Shown one piece after another: positions 11,113-21,986 of a stretch of 64,000 bases of DNA; within the stretch, counting starts at the first letter, position 1; every line of letters starts with the position of its first letter. The translations under genes and the position numbers were made by a program. The stretch spans positions 1 through 64,000 of the forward strand of contig JAKCPI010021848.1 in NCBI GenBank assembly GCA_023213315.1, read 5' to 3'. Source of the stretch: Euborellia annulipes. Its lineage: Eukaryota; Arthropoda; Insecta; Dermaptera; Anisolabididae. The notes under the pieces were generated by a model. It was not told the origin of the DNA and made no database searches. It saw only the letters and a list, made by a program, of their open reading frames with translations.

Positions 11113-11189
11113 TAAATTATTAATACAGCCTACAAATATACAACAGAAATATCAATTATTTACATAATATGCGGGCACAAAGGGCCGGC

Positions 11190-11222
11190 CTGAAGATGGG
11201 AATATGGGTTCTCGAAACGTAA
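11190..11222 (+). repeat. Hammerhead-like unit H2
   Basis: CTGAAGA, a hairpin GGGAA..TTCTC (5 pairs with one G-T), then GAAACGTA. Outer flanks do not pair. Confidence 0.4.
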
Positions 11223-11866
11223 GGTAATCTGATTAAAGTTTTTTTTTTTCTCTATCCTGGTATGTGTTCATTTTCCTGCTTCACTGTTTTTTTTTTCCAA
11301 GAGACAATGTAAGTATCGCTAATAAGTATACACACCCAGCAACTCCCCCTCCCCTATCCCACCCATTGTTAGAACTTTAAAAGTCATTGATTGTGAGCCT
11401 GAGGATTATTGACTCGATAAACACGGTTTGTTTAAAAAAGTGACATCATCAGGAGAAGGTCAAACCCCAACTCGAGAAGAGAGAAAAATAACACGATTTT
11501 TGTTTTTATTGTAAAAAATATTTGTTTTAAATAATAATCCAAAATTAATCCCTTAAAAAAACTTATAACACGCCCCCTGGTTACGTCACTACTCCGAGTA
11601 TTTCATAAAAAGATATTATATAAAATGTAATAAGGGGTTTTGTGAATCACTTTACAAAATACTCTGATGTCATAACATCAACTAAAATTTATCTTCCATT
11701 TTAATCAATTTATTATTCCAATTAAAATCTCACAAATTTATTTATTAATTAATTAACAATTGAAATTATATATTTATTTATTAAAATAATTTGAAATTAT
11801 AAATTTAAAGACTCAATTAAAATTGGGTTTCGATTATTTAATTTCCTATCCAATTATTTATATGAT
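11223..11866. other. AT-rich spacer
   Basis: No gene or repeat family is recognised. A short pyrimidine-rich patch lies near 11340-11365. Confidence 0.6.
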
Positions 11867-11965
11867 TAATTATAGAATAATAATTGTGAGATTTAATTTT
11901 CACATGTATTTACTCTAAAACTAATGGACGAATTTTTATGGGGCTTTTTTCTATAATGTATTTAT
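11867..11965 (+). repeat. Family A copy
   Basis: A forward copy; the central TTCTCTTTTTC block is replaced by CACATGTATTTACTC. Confidence 0.75.
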
Positions 11966-12693
11966 ATGGAATTTTTTGATGGGATATAATTGGATAAAAA
12001 AAAAATTCCGGTGGTGCAGAGAGCAAGCAAGATACAAAAGGCCAGAGAAAAAGTAACCGCCCTTGAAAATACCGAAAATTAACGCAGACAGAGAGCCTCA
12101 AGCAACAACAAAAACAATAAGAGGAGAGGAAATTGCAAATGAACAAAAGCGCTTTGTTCATTTATTCATTCGATGACGATGATGACAAGTCGTCAATGTC
12201 TCCATTAAAAACGTTAAAAAGTATCATCCTTGAAGAAGAAGAAGTCAAAACCTTGACTTTCTCCTCAAAAAAATAATTAATGAGGTCATTTATCCATCAA
12301 TCGGTTCAACCGAGATAAGGCCGATCAAAGTTTATATTTCGAGAAATTTCGTCTAACTCTAATCGGCCGTATCTCGGTTAATATTGCGTCTAGAAATTCG
12401 TTTTATCAACCTAAATTAATGCTCTACAACAATGCTGCACAAATTATGCTTAGTTTACGAGATATAAGCGAAAAATGAATAAAATCCAAAATTTTGAATC
12501 CAAAGAACCTCCCCTGTAAAAATTTCATGGACTTGGAATAAAAATAATTCTAATGAAAATTATGTAATAAACTAATATATATATAATATCTAATTTTGAA
12601 TGGACTACAAACCTATATTTATGGCAAATTATTAAATAAAATATAAATTAAAAATCGAATTGTTTAAATTTAATAAATAGGATCAATTTTAAA
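11966..12693. other. Spacer, no gene seen
   Basis: The 83-codon minus frame 11910-12161 overlaps family A sequence at its end and is not convincing. GAAGAA and GATGAC microsatellites occur near 12171-12245. Confidence 0.5.
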
Positions 12694-12785
12694 AAATTAA
12701 TTGTGAGATTTAATTTTATCTTTTTATTTCTTTTTCTTCTGAAACTACTTGCCTGATTTTTATGGGCTTTTTTTTGATCAATATC
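12694..12785 (+). repeat. Family A copy
   Basis: A forward core copy ending in TATGGGCTTTTTTTT, lying just upstream of repeat C copy 1. Confidence 0.75.
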
Positions 12786-12856
12786 TAAAAAATTTTTTAA
12801 AATTGCGATTTTAAACTAACTGGGGAAACTTATTTAGTGTGTACAGCTAAAAAAAT

Positions 12857-13244
12857 CATTGTGTGGTTTTATGAAACCACGATGCAAGTGAAACTTTTTT
12901 TTCGGATCGTAGGCGTTTAACTGAAAATTTTCAGAAAATTTTTCAATTAAGAGTATTAAAATATCGTTTTTTAATTTTAACTTAATAATTGGAAAATGGG
13001 AAATCAATAGACGCATGTTAAAAACTGAGAACAATATTTATTTAGTGATTTTAATCATTTTAAATTATTTTAAAAATTATATTTTATCAATTTAAAAATT
13101 GAATAATTAAATCTTAGAATTATTTTTGTATAATTCGTCATATATATTAAATTTCAACTTTCCTATTTTTGTCGTCACGGCTTGTGACGTCATGGCTTGT
13201 AGCGTCACGGCCTTTGACGTCGCGGCTTGTTACGCGACATGCTG
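12857..13244. repeat. Repeat C, copy 1
   Basis: A 388-bp block beginning CATTGTGTGGTTTTATG and ending ACATGCTG; it recurs at 17641-18012 with few changes. It includes a hairpin GTGGTTTTATGAAACCAC near its start, a diverged reversed family-A head (AATTAAATCTTAGAATTATT) and a 15-bp minisatellite. Two copies 4.8 kb apart suggest a mobile or duplicated unit; its class is unknown. Confidence 0.85.
13174..13233 (+). repeat. 15-bp minisatellite, four units
   Basis: Units GTCACGGCTTGTGAC, GTCATGGCTTGTAGC, GTCACGGCCTTTGAC and GTCGCGGCTTGTTAC. The first is an interrupted palindrome (GTCAC..GTGAC). The sister copy has three units at about 17957-18001, so a unit was gained or lost after duplication. Confidence 0.85.
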
Positions 13245-13306
13245 ATAGAAGAGCGAAAAAAATTGAAGTCATCAAATAAAAGTTTCACTTAAAAAAAAAA
13301 TAATCT

Positions 13307-13400
13307 TGAATTCTAAAATATCGGCGGAAAATAAATATATCTCGACACAAAAAAAAACTGATGTGACAAGCACAGAACACAGCTGTCACACCAGATTTTT
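13307..13400 (-). repeat. Family B hairpin fragment
   Basis: The reversed start of family B: CTCGACACAAAAAAAAACTG, then ATGTGACAAGCACAGAACAC and TGTCACACCAGATTTTT. The loop is shortened and the rest of the element is absent. Confidence 0.7.
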
Positions 13401-13933
13401 AAATTTAAGCTTCTCTTTTCGGCTGCAGATGACATTCGGGTTTGATTGTGTATAATAATTGAATATATAGCGATGGCAACTGGAGGACGTTCCACACGCT
13501 TGTTTCTTGGGGCCACCCAAATGATATTCAACCGTGCAACGATCTTGGTGATTGTTTCTCCTCTCTCTAGTCTCCGGCCCCCGGCGTTTAATGAAAATAA
13601 ATATTCTTCTACAAAAGAAATGAAATATTAACAAAATCCCAATAATAAATTACATTTATTTTTAAAATATAGACTTCCTAAGAGGCTTGTTTGATTATAT
13701 ACTCTTCATAAATCAATAATAAATTTGTCTGTGTGTGTTTGTGTTGTTTGATAAAGAAACTAAAATCCCTAAATTGGTTCCTTTTTTTGATGAAGAAATT
13801 TTAGAAAATTTTTTTTGTTTTATTTGAAAATCTTTAATCTGTTATTTATGAATATAATAAATTCAAATTTGAACGTTTGATTTCCTATATTTTTCAATAC
13901 GGTTTTTTTTTTTTAATGAATTATATTCATAAG
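13401..13933. other. Spacer, no gene seen
   Basis: Overlapping 61-82 codon frames on both strands (13386-13634) have no recognisable domain. The rest is AT-rich. Confidence 0.5.
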
Positions 13934-14044
13934 AGATTATTGGGACATTGAGCTATAATTCTTTTAATGACTTATTAAAAAATTATCGTAATTAATTTTT
14001 TTGTTATCAAGCAAATACAAAAAAACAATCTGTCCCAATAATCT
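13934..14044. repeat. 111-bp inverted repeat
   Basis: Perfect 14-bp arms AGATTATTGGGACA (13934-13947) and TGTCCCAATAATCT (14031-14044) enclose an AT-rich centre. MITE-like; no target duplication is evident. Confidence 0.65.
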
Positions 14045-14359
14045 TTAATTTTTTTTTAATTTAAAAATGAATTTATTGTTATTATTAATCATATATTAAT
14101 TAAGAAATTTTTAAAATAAGCTTAGATGATTTATTTAAAAAAAAAAACTGTCAAATTAGTTGAGCATTCTTGCAATAGATGGCAGGCTAGTCTAACAGAC
14201 GATATAGTATTAGCCTATATCTGGCCTATATTTATATATTTTTATGCTTTTATAAAAGATACATCTTATACTATTAAACGAGCAATGTACGTTTATTTGT
14301 TTGTTTGTTTGTTTGTTTATATGTAAGCATATCAGTTCTCGAAAACGGCTCTAACGATT

Positions 14360-14800
14360 TTTTTCAAATTTTAAATATATACTATTTGTGGTCCCAAAAT
14401 GAAATTGTGCTAGGTCTGATGTTTGGGAAAATTCGGGTACTAGTACTTTACTGGTGTACTTTTTTTAGTTTTTTCTAATTTTCTCGAAATTCCTTTTAAA
14501 GATTTCTTTCAAATTTTTTATATTTGCTATTTCCGGAATAGAAAACAAATTGCGCTAGGTCTCGTTTTCGGGAACCCTCGAGTACTAGTACTTTACTGAT
14601 GTGCTTTTTTTAGTATTTTCTAATTTTCTTGAAATTCCCTTTAACCTTTTTTTCAAGTTTTAAATCGTTCTTAGTTCCGGTATAGAAAACAAATTGCACT
14701 AGGTCTCGTTTTCGGAAAACCTCGAATACTAGTACTCTACTGGTGTATCTTTTTAGTTTTTTCCAATTTTCGTTTTAAAGGTTTTATAATGTTCAAAGCC
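14360..14800 (+). repeat. ~145-bp tandem repeat inside the Helitron
   Basis: TACTAGTACTTTACTG-type anchors occur at 14438, 14583 and 14727 (periods 145 and 144), each preceded by AAATTGCGCTAGGTCTCG-like and followed by TTTTTTTAGTTTTTTC-like sequence. A fourth, decayed unit lies near 15530-15620, beyond the SINE. Confidence 0.8.
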
Positions 14801-14870
14801 TAGTGGGCTTGCTTCCTGGTCAAACTCTCCCTTTCTTTACCCTGGACCCACACATTTAACTCTCCACGAA

Positions 14871-15137
14871 GCCCTCGGGGCTTGGCGTAGCATGCTAACC
14901 TCGTATACCAAACGTCACGGGTTCGGACCCCAGGCAGTCCGATAATTTTATTTAAGCCAATTGGATACCAAATGGCTTAAATAAGAATGCCTGGACCCTA
15001 AATAATATATATTCATAACGGTTATCGCAAATGTCTTATATGGCCTGAGTTGCCGAAAAGACAGTGTGAATGTGTGTGTGAGTGTGAGTGTGAATGAGAA
15101 AAAAGTGTGAATGTTTTAAAAAAAAAAAAAAAAAAAA
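14871..15137 (+). mobile_element. SINE (family S1), full length, in the Helitron
   Basis: Box A (TTGGCGTAGCATGC) and box B (GGGTTCGGACCCC) lie in the head. The body has the ATTGGATACCAAAT stem, the GGCCTGAGTTGCCGAAAAGA patch, a GTGTGAATG tail and poly-A of about 24. A 9-bp target duplication CTCCACGAA flanks it (14862-14870 and 15138-15146). It is younger than the Helitron it interrupts. Confidence 0.92.
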
Positions 15138-15673
15138 CTCCACGAATATTAAATTTTAATTAATGCGCAATTTTGTAAATTTAATTTTTTATATCAATAA
15201 TTACTTACAATGTATTTAATTAAATAATGTCAACAAGACCAATTAGTAGAAAAATACCTATTGTTTAAATTATATTATTAAAATACTAATTATTAATTAA
15301 TTTTATTGAAAATAATAATTTTTAATTGTCACCAGGCTGACGCATTTCCTGGGCAACTCTCTTACGTATATCTCATGATTAAAGTTTTCTTATGAGGCAC
15401 TGTCTCCTCTAGGTATCCACTCAGTAATATTGCTATTCCTCAAAGCTCTTCATGGAATGTTATTTCTTATTTTGGTGTTTTTATTGATGTTACCATTGAG
15501 AAGCAAGTTGTCTCGTTATAATTTCTTTCAAATTTTAAGTATTTTCCTATTTCTTCTATACAAATCAAATTCGCGCCCCTCGACTATTCGTACTTTACTG
15601 ATGTACTTTTTTTAGTTTTTTACAATTTTATTTAAAAAAAGACCGAGCTCCGGCTCGGTCACCCCGGAACTAA

Positions 15674-16351
15674 TATATAATAACATTTATTGTTAAAAGA
15701 TCAATGAAAATCAACCAAATGCATTAAATATTATTAGCTACCATTCTGACATCTCTTGGCAAATTTTTGAATTACTTGATATTTGGGCATACTTTTTATG
15801 ACACACAACGCCCTCTTATCGGGAAAAACATGCGTCACACCTTCGCTCCTATTGCGCTTTAAGTTAAAAATTGTCATTTTTCCGGTGAAGAAAGTCATAA
15901 GCTTCATTTTCGTTTTCTTCTTCATTATAAATGCCTTTAAAACTTAAACTAGGGAAAATTAATGTTCAATTCTATATTATATGCTAAAAAATGGTAAAAT
16001 GATAGGAATTTTGTATAGAAAATTTTAAATTAAATTTTGCCCCCCCCCCCCTAAAAAATCTCCTAGTTCCTGCATACAAGTGTTAATTTTTATAAAGAAC
16101 GTTATTATAAATTAAGTGGCTGATTTACACATTTGAGTCAAACTTTAATTTGTCAATATCTCGAAACTAACGTTTTGTGGCTTATGGCTATCTTCCACTA
16201 AGCCCTCCAATTCTAAGTTAAAGTCAACTCGAGTTCAAAACCACCTCATGGCAAAAAAAAAAAATAAAATAATCCAACTATATATTAATGACTAAAGAGA
16301 TATAGATACACAATAATTGACAGAAAGACCGACCAGAGTTGATTCTCTAAT
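15674..16351. other. Spacer, no gene seen
   Basis: A C-run lies near 16039-16051. A 63-codon minus frame (15734-15925) has no recognisable features. Confidence 0.55.
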
Positions 16352-17027
16352 AAAAAATCTGGTGTGACTGGCGCACAGCACACAACTTTCTCTTACCTTC
16401 GGTAATCGAAAGTTGTGTTCTGTGCTTGTCACACCAGATTTTTTGTGTCGACATATATTTAGTTCCCGACAGTACGGAACATTTGAATTCAATTGTAAAA
16501 TTTATAAGTATGGGAAAATATTTATATTTTGTTATCATGGCAACCATTTTTCCTATCTTCCCTATGAAATACAAGAGTAAAGTGGTCTTCAGAAGATTTC
16601 AATCGCAAAATGAGAATATACATTTTAAAGAGCATCTAAAAAATAATTGATTTTTGAATTTTAAAAAAAATCGTTGGAGCAAATTTTGAGAAAATCGAAA
16701 AAAACTGAAAAAGTACATCAGTAAAGTACTAGTACTCTTTGGCCGATTTTGATTAAAAGCTTATTTTTCCGGTCCCGGGGGTGTTTAACTTATATATAAA
16801 ATTTCAGCCTCATAGCTCAATTCCTTCATGCTTAAAATTGAACACAGACACACACACCCACCCACCCACACACACACAGACAGACCATGTCGCGAAAACC
16901 ACTTTTTTGGATTCAGGGGACCTCAAAACGTGAAGATCCATCAAAATCTCGACATCGAATTTTTGACATGAATCCAATACTTTCTCTCTATATATATATT
17001 ACATATATACATAGGTAAGAGAAAGTA
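16352..17027 (+). mobile_element. Family B element, copy B1
   Basis: A 676-bp element with a fixed order of parts: a ~92-nt palindrome (16352-16443) with arms AAAAAATCTGGTGTGAC / GTCACACCAGATTTTTT; TGTCGACATATATTTAG; a core with CATGGCAACCATTT; the block AGTACATCAGTAAAGTACTA; a CA-rich tract (16845-16882, interrupted here); CATGTCGCGAAAACCAC; and a closing inverted repeat ACTTTCTCTCTATATA .. GGTAAGAGAAAGT. The loop of the opening palindrome also contains CTTTCTCTTACC, so the two ends share sequence. No coding frame and no target duplication. Probably a foldback or rolling-circle type non-autonomous element; the class is inference. Confidence 0.8.
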
Positions 17028-17160
17028 AAAAACAATTTCAACAAAAATTAACAGAAACAAAATTCGCCCCTGAGAATTTTTTAGACTAAAATTTGACAGC
17101 GCTTTTTTTTTTTTTGTAACTTGATTGGCCATGATGATTGCAAGAAGTTGCAACTAAATG

Positions 17161-17345
17161 TCTTGTGCGTGTGTGTGTGTGTGTGTGTAGAGAGAGCCGG
17201 TTTATTTGGAACCGGGTCGAGTTGGTCCTTGGGACTTGCTGCTGCTGCCGAAAAGTCAAGCCAACAAGAACCAAAAGTTGGTGACCAGGGTGAACTAGGT
17301 AGGTGGACCGACCATGTAATGAAATCACATACTTGCATCATTAAT
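17161..17345. other. GT microsatellite with unique GC-richer patch
   Basis: (GT)n at about 17165-17188 borders ~150 bp of more complex, GC-richer DNA. Open frames on both strands cross it (106 codons plus; 80 and 86 minus), but each begins or ends in microsatellite and none has a domain. It could be an exon or regulatory remnant. A pyrimidine C-run follows at about 17506-17524. Confidence 0.35.
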
Positions 17346-17640
17346 AAAAATGGCGGGGACAGTATACACCCTTGCTTGATTGCTTATTTTATTCAGGAAA
17401 TTCCCAAATTTCTTTTACTAACCACAAAATTTACATGTTAAAAAAAACAAACACCTAAATAGAGTGACAAATTGAATAGAGGTGGGGCCAAATTAGTCAC
17501 CAATCCCCCCCCTCCCTCCCCCCAGATACGAGAGATTAGGGTCAGTTAATTTTTTTTTTTTAATTTTCAAAATACAAGAGGTGAAAACTCTACAACGGCC
17601 CAAGGGCATATAAAATTTTAAATACATTGTAAAAAAAAAA

Positions 17641-18012
17641 CATTGTGTGGTTTTATGAAACCACGATGCAAGTGAAACTTTTTTTTTCGGATCGTAGGCG
17701 TTTAAGTGAAAATCTTCAGAAAATTATTCAATTAAGGGTATTAAAATCGCGTTTTTAATTTTAACTTAATAGTTGGAAAATGGGAAATCAATAGACGCAT
17801 GCTAAAAACTGAGAACAATATTTATTTAGTAATTGAATCATTTTAAATTATTTTAAAAATTATATTTTATCAATTTAAAAATTGAATAATTAAATCTCAC
17901 AATTATTTTTTTATAATTAGTCATATATATTAAATTTCAACTTTCCTATTTTTGTCATCACGGCTTGTGACGTCATGGCTTGTAGCGTCACGGCTTGTAA
18001 CGCAACATGCTG
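17641..18012. repeat. Repeat C, copy 2
   Basis: A 372-bp near-identical partner of 12857-13244 with three minisatellite units instead of four. The terminal family-A-like piece reads AATTAAATCTCACAATT here, closer to the family consensus than in copy 1. Confidence 0.85.
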
Positions 18013-18059
18013 GGATCAAAAAATTTGTGGCGATTAAAAAAAAGTTCAACTTTAAAAAT

Positions 18060-18095
18060 AAAAACAAAAATTCGTCAAGTAGTTTCAGAGTTTAA
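18060..18095 (-). repeat. Family A fragment
   Basis: Only AAAATTCGTCAAGTAGTTTC and AGAGTTTAATTTAAT remain. Confidence 0.5.
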
Positions 18096-18352
18096 TTTAA
18101 TACAATAAAAAGAGCCCGGATTCCTATGCAAATGCATATTCTATTTACTAAAATGTACGTCCCGGAAAACCAATATTCTATCCGAATCATGCCCCTATGG
18201 AACTATGGTTCAAATTTTATATTGCATATTTGGTAAATATTGCATATTTAAAATTTTTTTTTTTTACATATTTCAGTAAAAGAGTGTCTCTTAAACCAAA
18301 GGTCATGCTATCGAATGTTGGCAGCAATAGTATGCCAGGAGTTGCAACCATA

Positions 18353-18403
18353 ACATTTGTCCTGATGAAGGCCGGAAAAATAGGCCGAAACGTCGACAAT
18401 TGT
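18353..18403 (+). ncRNA. Hammerhead-like unit H3, best plus-strand copy
   Basis: Order: arm ACATTTGTC (18353-18361), core strand CTGATGA (18362-18368), A, stem GGCC / GGCC with a 9-nt loop (18370-18386), GAAAC (18387-18391), GTC (18392-18394), arm GACAATTGT (18395-18403). The outer arms pair at 8 of 9 positions, as a stem I would. CUGANGA and GAAA are the invariant hammerhead core strands, and GUC is its usual cleavage triplet. There is no room for a stem III loop between GAAAC and GTC, so a monomer should not fold fully. Self-cleavage is a hypothesis. Confidence 0.45.
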
Positions 18404-19624
18404 ATTAAATAAAGCGAAAAAAGAGAAATATTTTTTCTTTAATTGCTTTCGGCTTCCTTTCTCTCCTCGTTATAAATTTTTAATCGTCGTCGTATAAAAT
18501 AAAATTTTGAAGTAGATCTGACGCAGGGTTATCATGTAATTAATTTTTAAAAAATTGAAATATAACATATAGTCTATGGGGAGTGTCGACGAAACGCACA
18601 CATATCGAATTATATAGCCCCTCTGCAATAGGTAAAAAAAAAACAAAAAACTTACATTTTATCAATTCATTTCCGAGGAATACGTTAAACATAAAATCAA
18701 AAGTTTCTGCCGAAAGCTTTTAAAGATATTTTAACAAAAAAGTCAAAAAATTCTCCAAAATGACAGTCGCCAATATTTAAAAAATTAAGTCACGAGACTC
18801 AGACCAGTCTGGCAACGTCGCATAAAATAATACTCTTTTCTCGCTGTCAGGCACATTTTTTTCCATTTTACGATATTTTTTCTCGCAAATCGTCCATTGT
18901 GTTTAAACTGATTTGCATTAAACATTGTAATATATTAAATAAAATAAAATTTAAGGCTTTTAAGATTTAAAATAGATAGCTGATGAATGCAATGTTGCCA
19001 GTTCTATATTACGTGAAAAACTGCTCAAGTCAAAAGTCATTCTTTTATTATTTTTGGTAATTAAATTATTAACTTAATACACTTATAAACTCTGATAGGT
19101 CACGATTAAATTATAATAAGGAATTTTGGCATTCAAATTTTTAATTTTATTTAAATTTAGATTCTATTATGGCTTACCGGGTACTATCCGAACAACCTTA
19201 AATGAATATAAAAGCATTTAGATATTAGGACATTTTTATTATATAATCCATTTCTTTTAAAGGATATTTAATTTTAACCTTAAAAAGAAAAATATATTAC
19301 ATCTCTGTTTAAATTTATTTATTTATTTATTTATTTGGGAATCTTGGAAAGTGCAGACCCATAAAATTAAAATTTTTATGAGGTCATTTTAGACACGTAA
19401 GGTGAGCTATGCTAAAATTTAGCAAAAAAAAAAAAAAATAAACAGAACGATATTTTATTTATTTATTTATTAGTTTCCTATAACTTTCTTATTTTTTTTT
19501 TTAAATCGATAAAATACGTCCTAAATGAAAGTGTTGTTATAAATTATAAAATTGACTTTTGGGGGTCATTTTGAGCAAATTATTTCTTCCTTTCTTATTT
19601 ATCGAATTTTTATGAACTCAGTAT
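18404..19624. other. AT-rich spacer
   Basis: A (TTTA)n tract lies at about 19312-19336. No gene or known repeat is recognised. Confidence 0.6.
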
Positions 19625-19700
19625 GGTGGGCTTCGCGCCTACCAAGGGGGGATTTGCCCCCTGGACTCCCCGCCAGCTGGCTCGGGCCCGCCTTTTCTTA
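19625..19700 (-). mobile_element. Helitron-type 3' hairpin region, fragment
   Basis: On the minus strand, GTCCAGGGGGCAAATCCCCC and GGTAGGCGCGAAGCCCACC form GC-rich hairpins of the kind seen at 2224-2310. No clean CTRR terminus remains. Confidence 0.4.
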
Positions 19701-19969
19701 ATTATGAGAAGAAAATTATTATCCAGTTTCCTGACCCTAGCGGTAACTCTTTTATTTAAAAGTTGATTAAATTTTTAAGATTTAAATTCTCAGACCGTAG
19801 GCTCTACATTCTATTAAATAGTTGATGTTATTGAAATTTTTATTGTTGAAATAATACACTATATACATTAATTTTTAGAATCCTAAACCCAAGAGAAGAG
19901 GAATGAAATTAAAAAAAAAAAAAATAGACAATTTTTTTTGTTTTGGAACCCTAAAAACCAATTCTAAAA

Positions 19970-20130
19970 CAAGCCCCATAAAATTCTCTATACATTAAAA
20001 AAAAACCATAAAAATCCGTCGAGTAGTTTCGGAGTTATAAAAAAAAAGAGAATTAAAAATTAAAATAAATTAAAATCTCACAATTAATATTTTATAATTA
20101 ATCATATAAAAATTTTAATTTTCCGCATTT
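19970..20130 (-). repeat. Family A copy
   Basis: A reversed copy with the extended outer part (CCATAAAATTCTCTATACATT) and complete core. Confidence 0.8.
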
Positions 20131-20499
20131 TTGTTAATTATATAGTCGATTTTCTTTTAATTATTTTCACATCTTAAAATTCTTTTTTATATCCTTTAAT
20201 CCCTTAATTTTTGGCAGAACGATATATTCATTGTTGAAACTCTTTAATTGTTGCATCCTTGCACATCGCTCGAAGTCAACAACTTGAATTATTTTTTAAT
20301 CATTGTATTTTCATGATACATCCCCAGCGGGGATTTAAGCAAGTTTTTATTTATTTATTTATAAAATTTTATTTAACTTATAAATTTATATTATAGTAAT
20401 TTCACAAATGTAAATCTTTATTTTTGAATTTAATAGTATTTATAAATCTAATTTTTTATTTATGAATAAAATAAAATTTAATCTTTTCAATATATATAA

Positions 20500-20625
20500 T
20501 TGATTATAGAATAATATTTGTGAAATTTAAATACTTCAATTTGCAATTTATGATTTTATTCGGAAACTACTTGATCGATTTTCATGGGGCTTTTTTTAAT
20601 ATGTAGATAATTTCATGGCGAAGAG
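20500..20625 (+). repeat. Family A copy
   Basis: A forward copy, diverged in the middle (GCAATTTATGATTTTATTC) with an intact ACTACTTGATCGATTTTCATGG block. Confidence 0.75.
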
Positions 20626-20916
20626 GGGAGGGGGTGATTGTTTTTATGAAAAATAATTTATGTGTAAATCATCTCCAGGTGTTATTTTCAGTCATTAATA
20701 ATTAGTTATTATTTTCTGTTTGTAATGCATAGACTCCGAAACTACTAAACGGAATTACTAATTGTTTAAATAATTATTGTTTTGTTTTTCATTTTAAGTA
20801 GCATTATCAATTTATTTGTTGCTCTATTCTGCAGCACTAGAAATGATTTAAAAAAATATATATTATTTATTTTTTTATTTAAATAAAAAATTCATGCTCA
20901 TACACCAAATGATATA

Positions 20917-20967
20917 TTTAAATTACTGAAGAAAGTCACAACGCGTGACCGAAACGTTGAATTTAAA
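20917..20967 (+). ncRNA. Hammerhead-like unit H4
   Basis: Arm TTTAAATT (20917-20924), an unpaired A, CTGAAGA (20926-20932), AA, stem GTCAC/GTGAC with loop AACGC, C, GAAACGTT (20951-20958), G, arm AATTTAAA (20960-20967). The outer arms pair perfectly over 8 bp with a sequence unlike H3. Position 7 is A here; in the hammerhead core that position tolerates any base. Confidence 0.45.
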
Positions 20968-21359
20968 ATTATGTAATAAATATTTCAATATAAAGATCTG
21001 ACCAAGTGCACGACCCACTAAAGGTGGTTTTTTAAATTGAATACGAAATTATTGATATTAATATATTCTCCTTCTAAACGATTAAAGTTTTAGTATTATA
21101 ATAATAATAATATCTAGAGAGATTCAATTATATTATTCAAATCAATTTAAAACCAAATTTCTTTTTTTTTTTTTAATTTAAAAGAGAGAGAGAGATCAAC
21201 TTTCGTTATGGGCTTAAGATAATTTTGATAATTTTAAAACATATGTAAATTAAAATGCTCAATTTTATTTTTGTTTGAGGCTTCTGGTCCCTTCCCTCCT
21301 TTCTTAGACCACCCACAAATAAGAAATAATTTGTTGCATAAAAAAAACTCGTTTTTTTT

Positions 21360-21408
21360 TTTTACTTTCTAGTATACGAAGTAAAGAGAAAGTATTGTAA
21401 TCGTCAAA
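21360..21408 (-). repeat. Family B terminal fragment
   Basis: TTTACTTTCTAGTATACGAAG, then TAAAGAGAAAGTATTG is the closing inverted repeat of family B on the opposite strand, with a different central sequence. Confidence 0.5.
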
Positions 21409-21587
21409 GAATATTTAAATTCCTAATGGAAAAAGACTATATAATAATAATTTATTTGTTTCTAGTATTTTGTTTATACAAATAAGTGAGTTTCTTTCTT
21501 ATATTAGCCTTATAAATACAATTGTTATATTTATTTAATAATAGTTAGATTTTATTGGCTTAAAATCTCATTAATTAATGTATATAG

Positions 21588-21660
21588 GCGTTAAAGTCTC
21601 CTGACACGGGCATTGAAGTCTCCAATTTTAGGTCTTTCGAAATCGAGCCTTTAAGTCTCC
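21588..21660 (+). repeat. 14-bp motif trio 1
   Basis: GCGTTAAAGTCTCC at 21588, GCATTGAAGTCTCC at 21610, GCCTTTAAGTCTCC at 21647: spacings 22 and 37 bp. Confidence 0.9.
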
Positions 21661-21913
21661 AATGAATTGTTAGAACAAAACAATTATTTTAAATAGATTT
21701 TATCAAGAAAAAACTCATTTTTTTTTATCAAATATTTAAATTCCTAATGGAAAAGGCTATATAATACATAATAATTTATTTATTTTTAGCACTTTGTTTA
21801 TACAAATGAGTGAGTTTCTTTCTCATATTAGCCTTATAAATACAATTGTTATATTTATTTAATAATAGAGTTAGATTTTATTGACTTAAAATCTCACTAA
21901 TTAATGTATATAG

Positions 21914-21986
21914 GCGTTAAAGTCTCCTGACACGGGCATTGAAGTCTCCAATTTTAGGTCTTTCGAAATCGAGCGTTTAAGTCTCC
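21914..21986 (+). repeat. 14-bp motif trio 2
   Basis: Copies at 21914, 21936 and 21973 repeat the 22/37 spacing in the second R325 unit. Confidence 0.9.

Larger units (their letters stand above)
14264..15673 (+). mobile_element. Helitron with both ends, non-autonomous
   Basis: The left end starts TCTTATACTATTAAACGAGC directly after an A (14263). The right end is a perfect 8-bp stem GACCGAGC/GCTCGGTC with a TCCG loop (15641-15660), nine bases, then CTAA (15670-15673) directly before a T. 5'-TC, 3' hairpin plus CTRR and insertion between A and T are the defining Helitron features; no target duplication is expected. The interior has a TGTT tract (14294-14318) and a ~145-bp tandem repeat, with a SINE inserted at 14871. 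The 60-66 codon frames inside are chance, and there is no Rep/helicase. Confidence 0.8.

Noticed and set aside
15641..15660. Bacterial-type rho-independent terminator
   Set aside because: A GC hairpin exists but it is followed by CTAA before T, not a T-run, and matches a Helitron 3' end in a eukaryotic setting.
17121..17441. 106-codon plus frame and two minus frames of 80-86 codons
   Set aside because: All three cross the GT microsatellite, none has a recognisable domain, and frames on both strands point to chance in a GC-richer patch.
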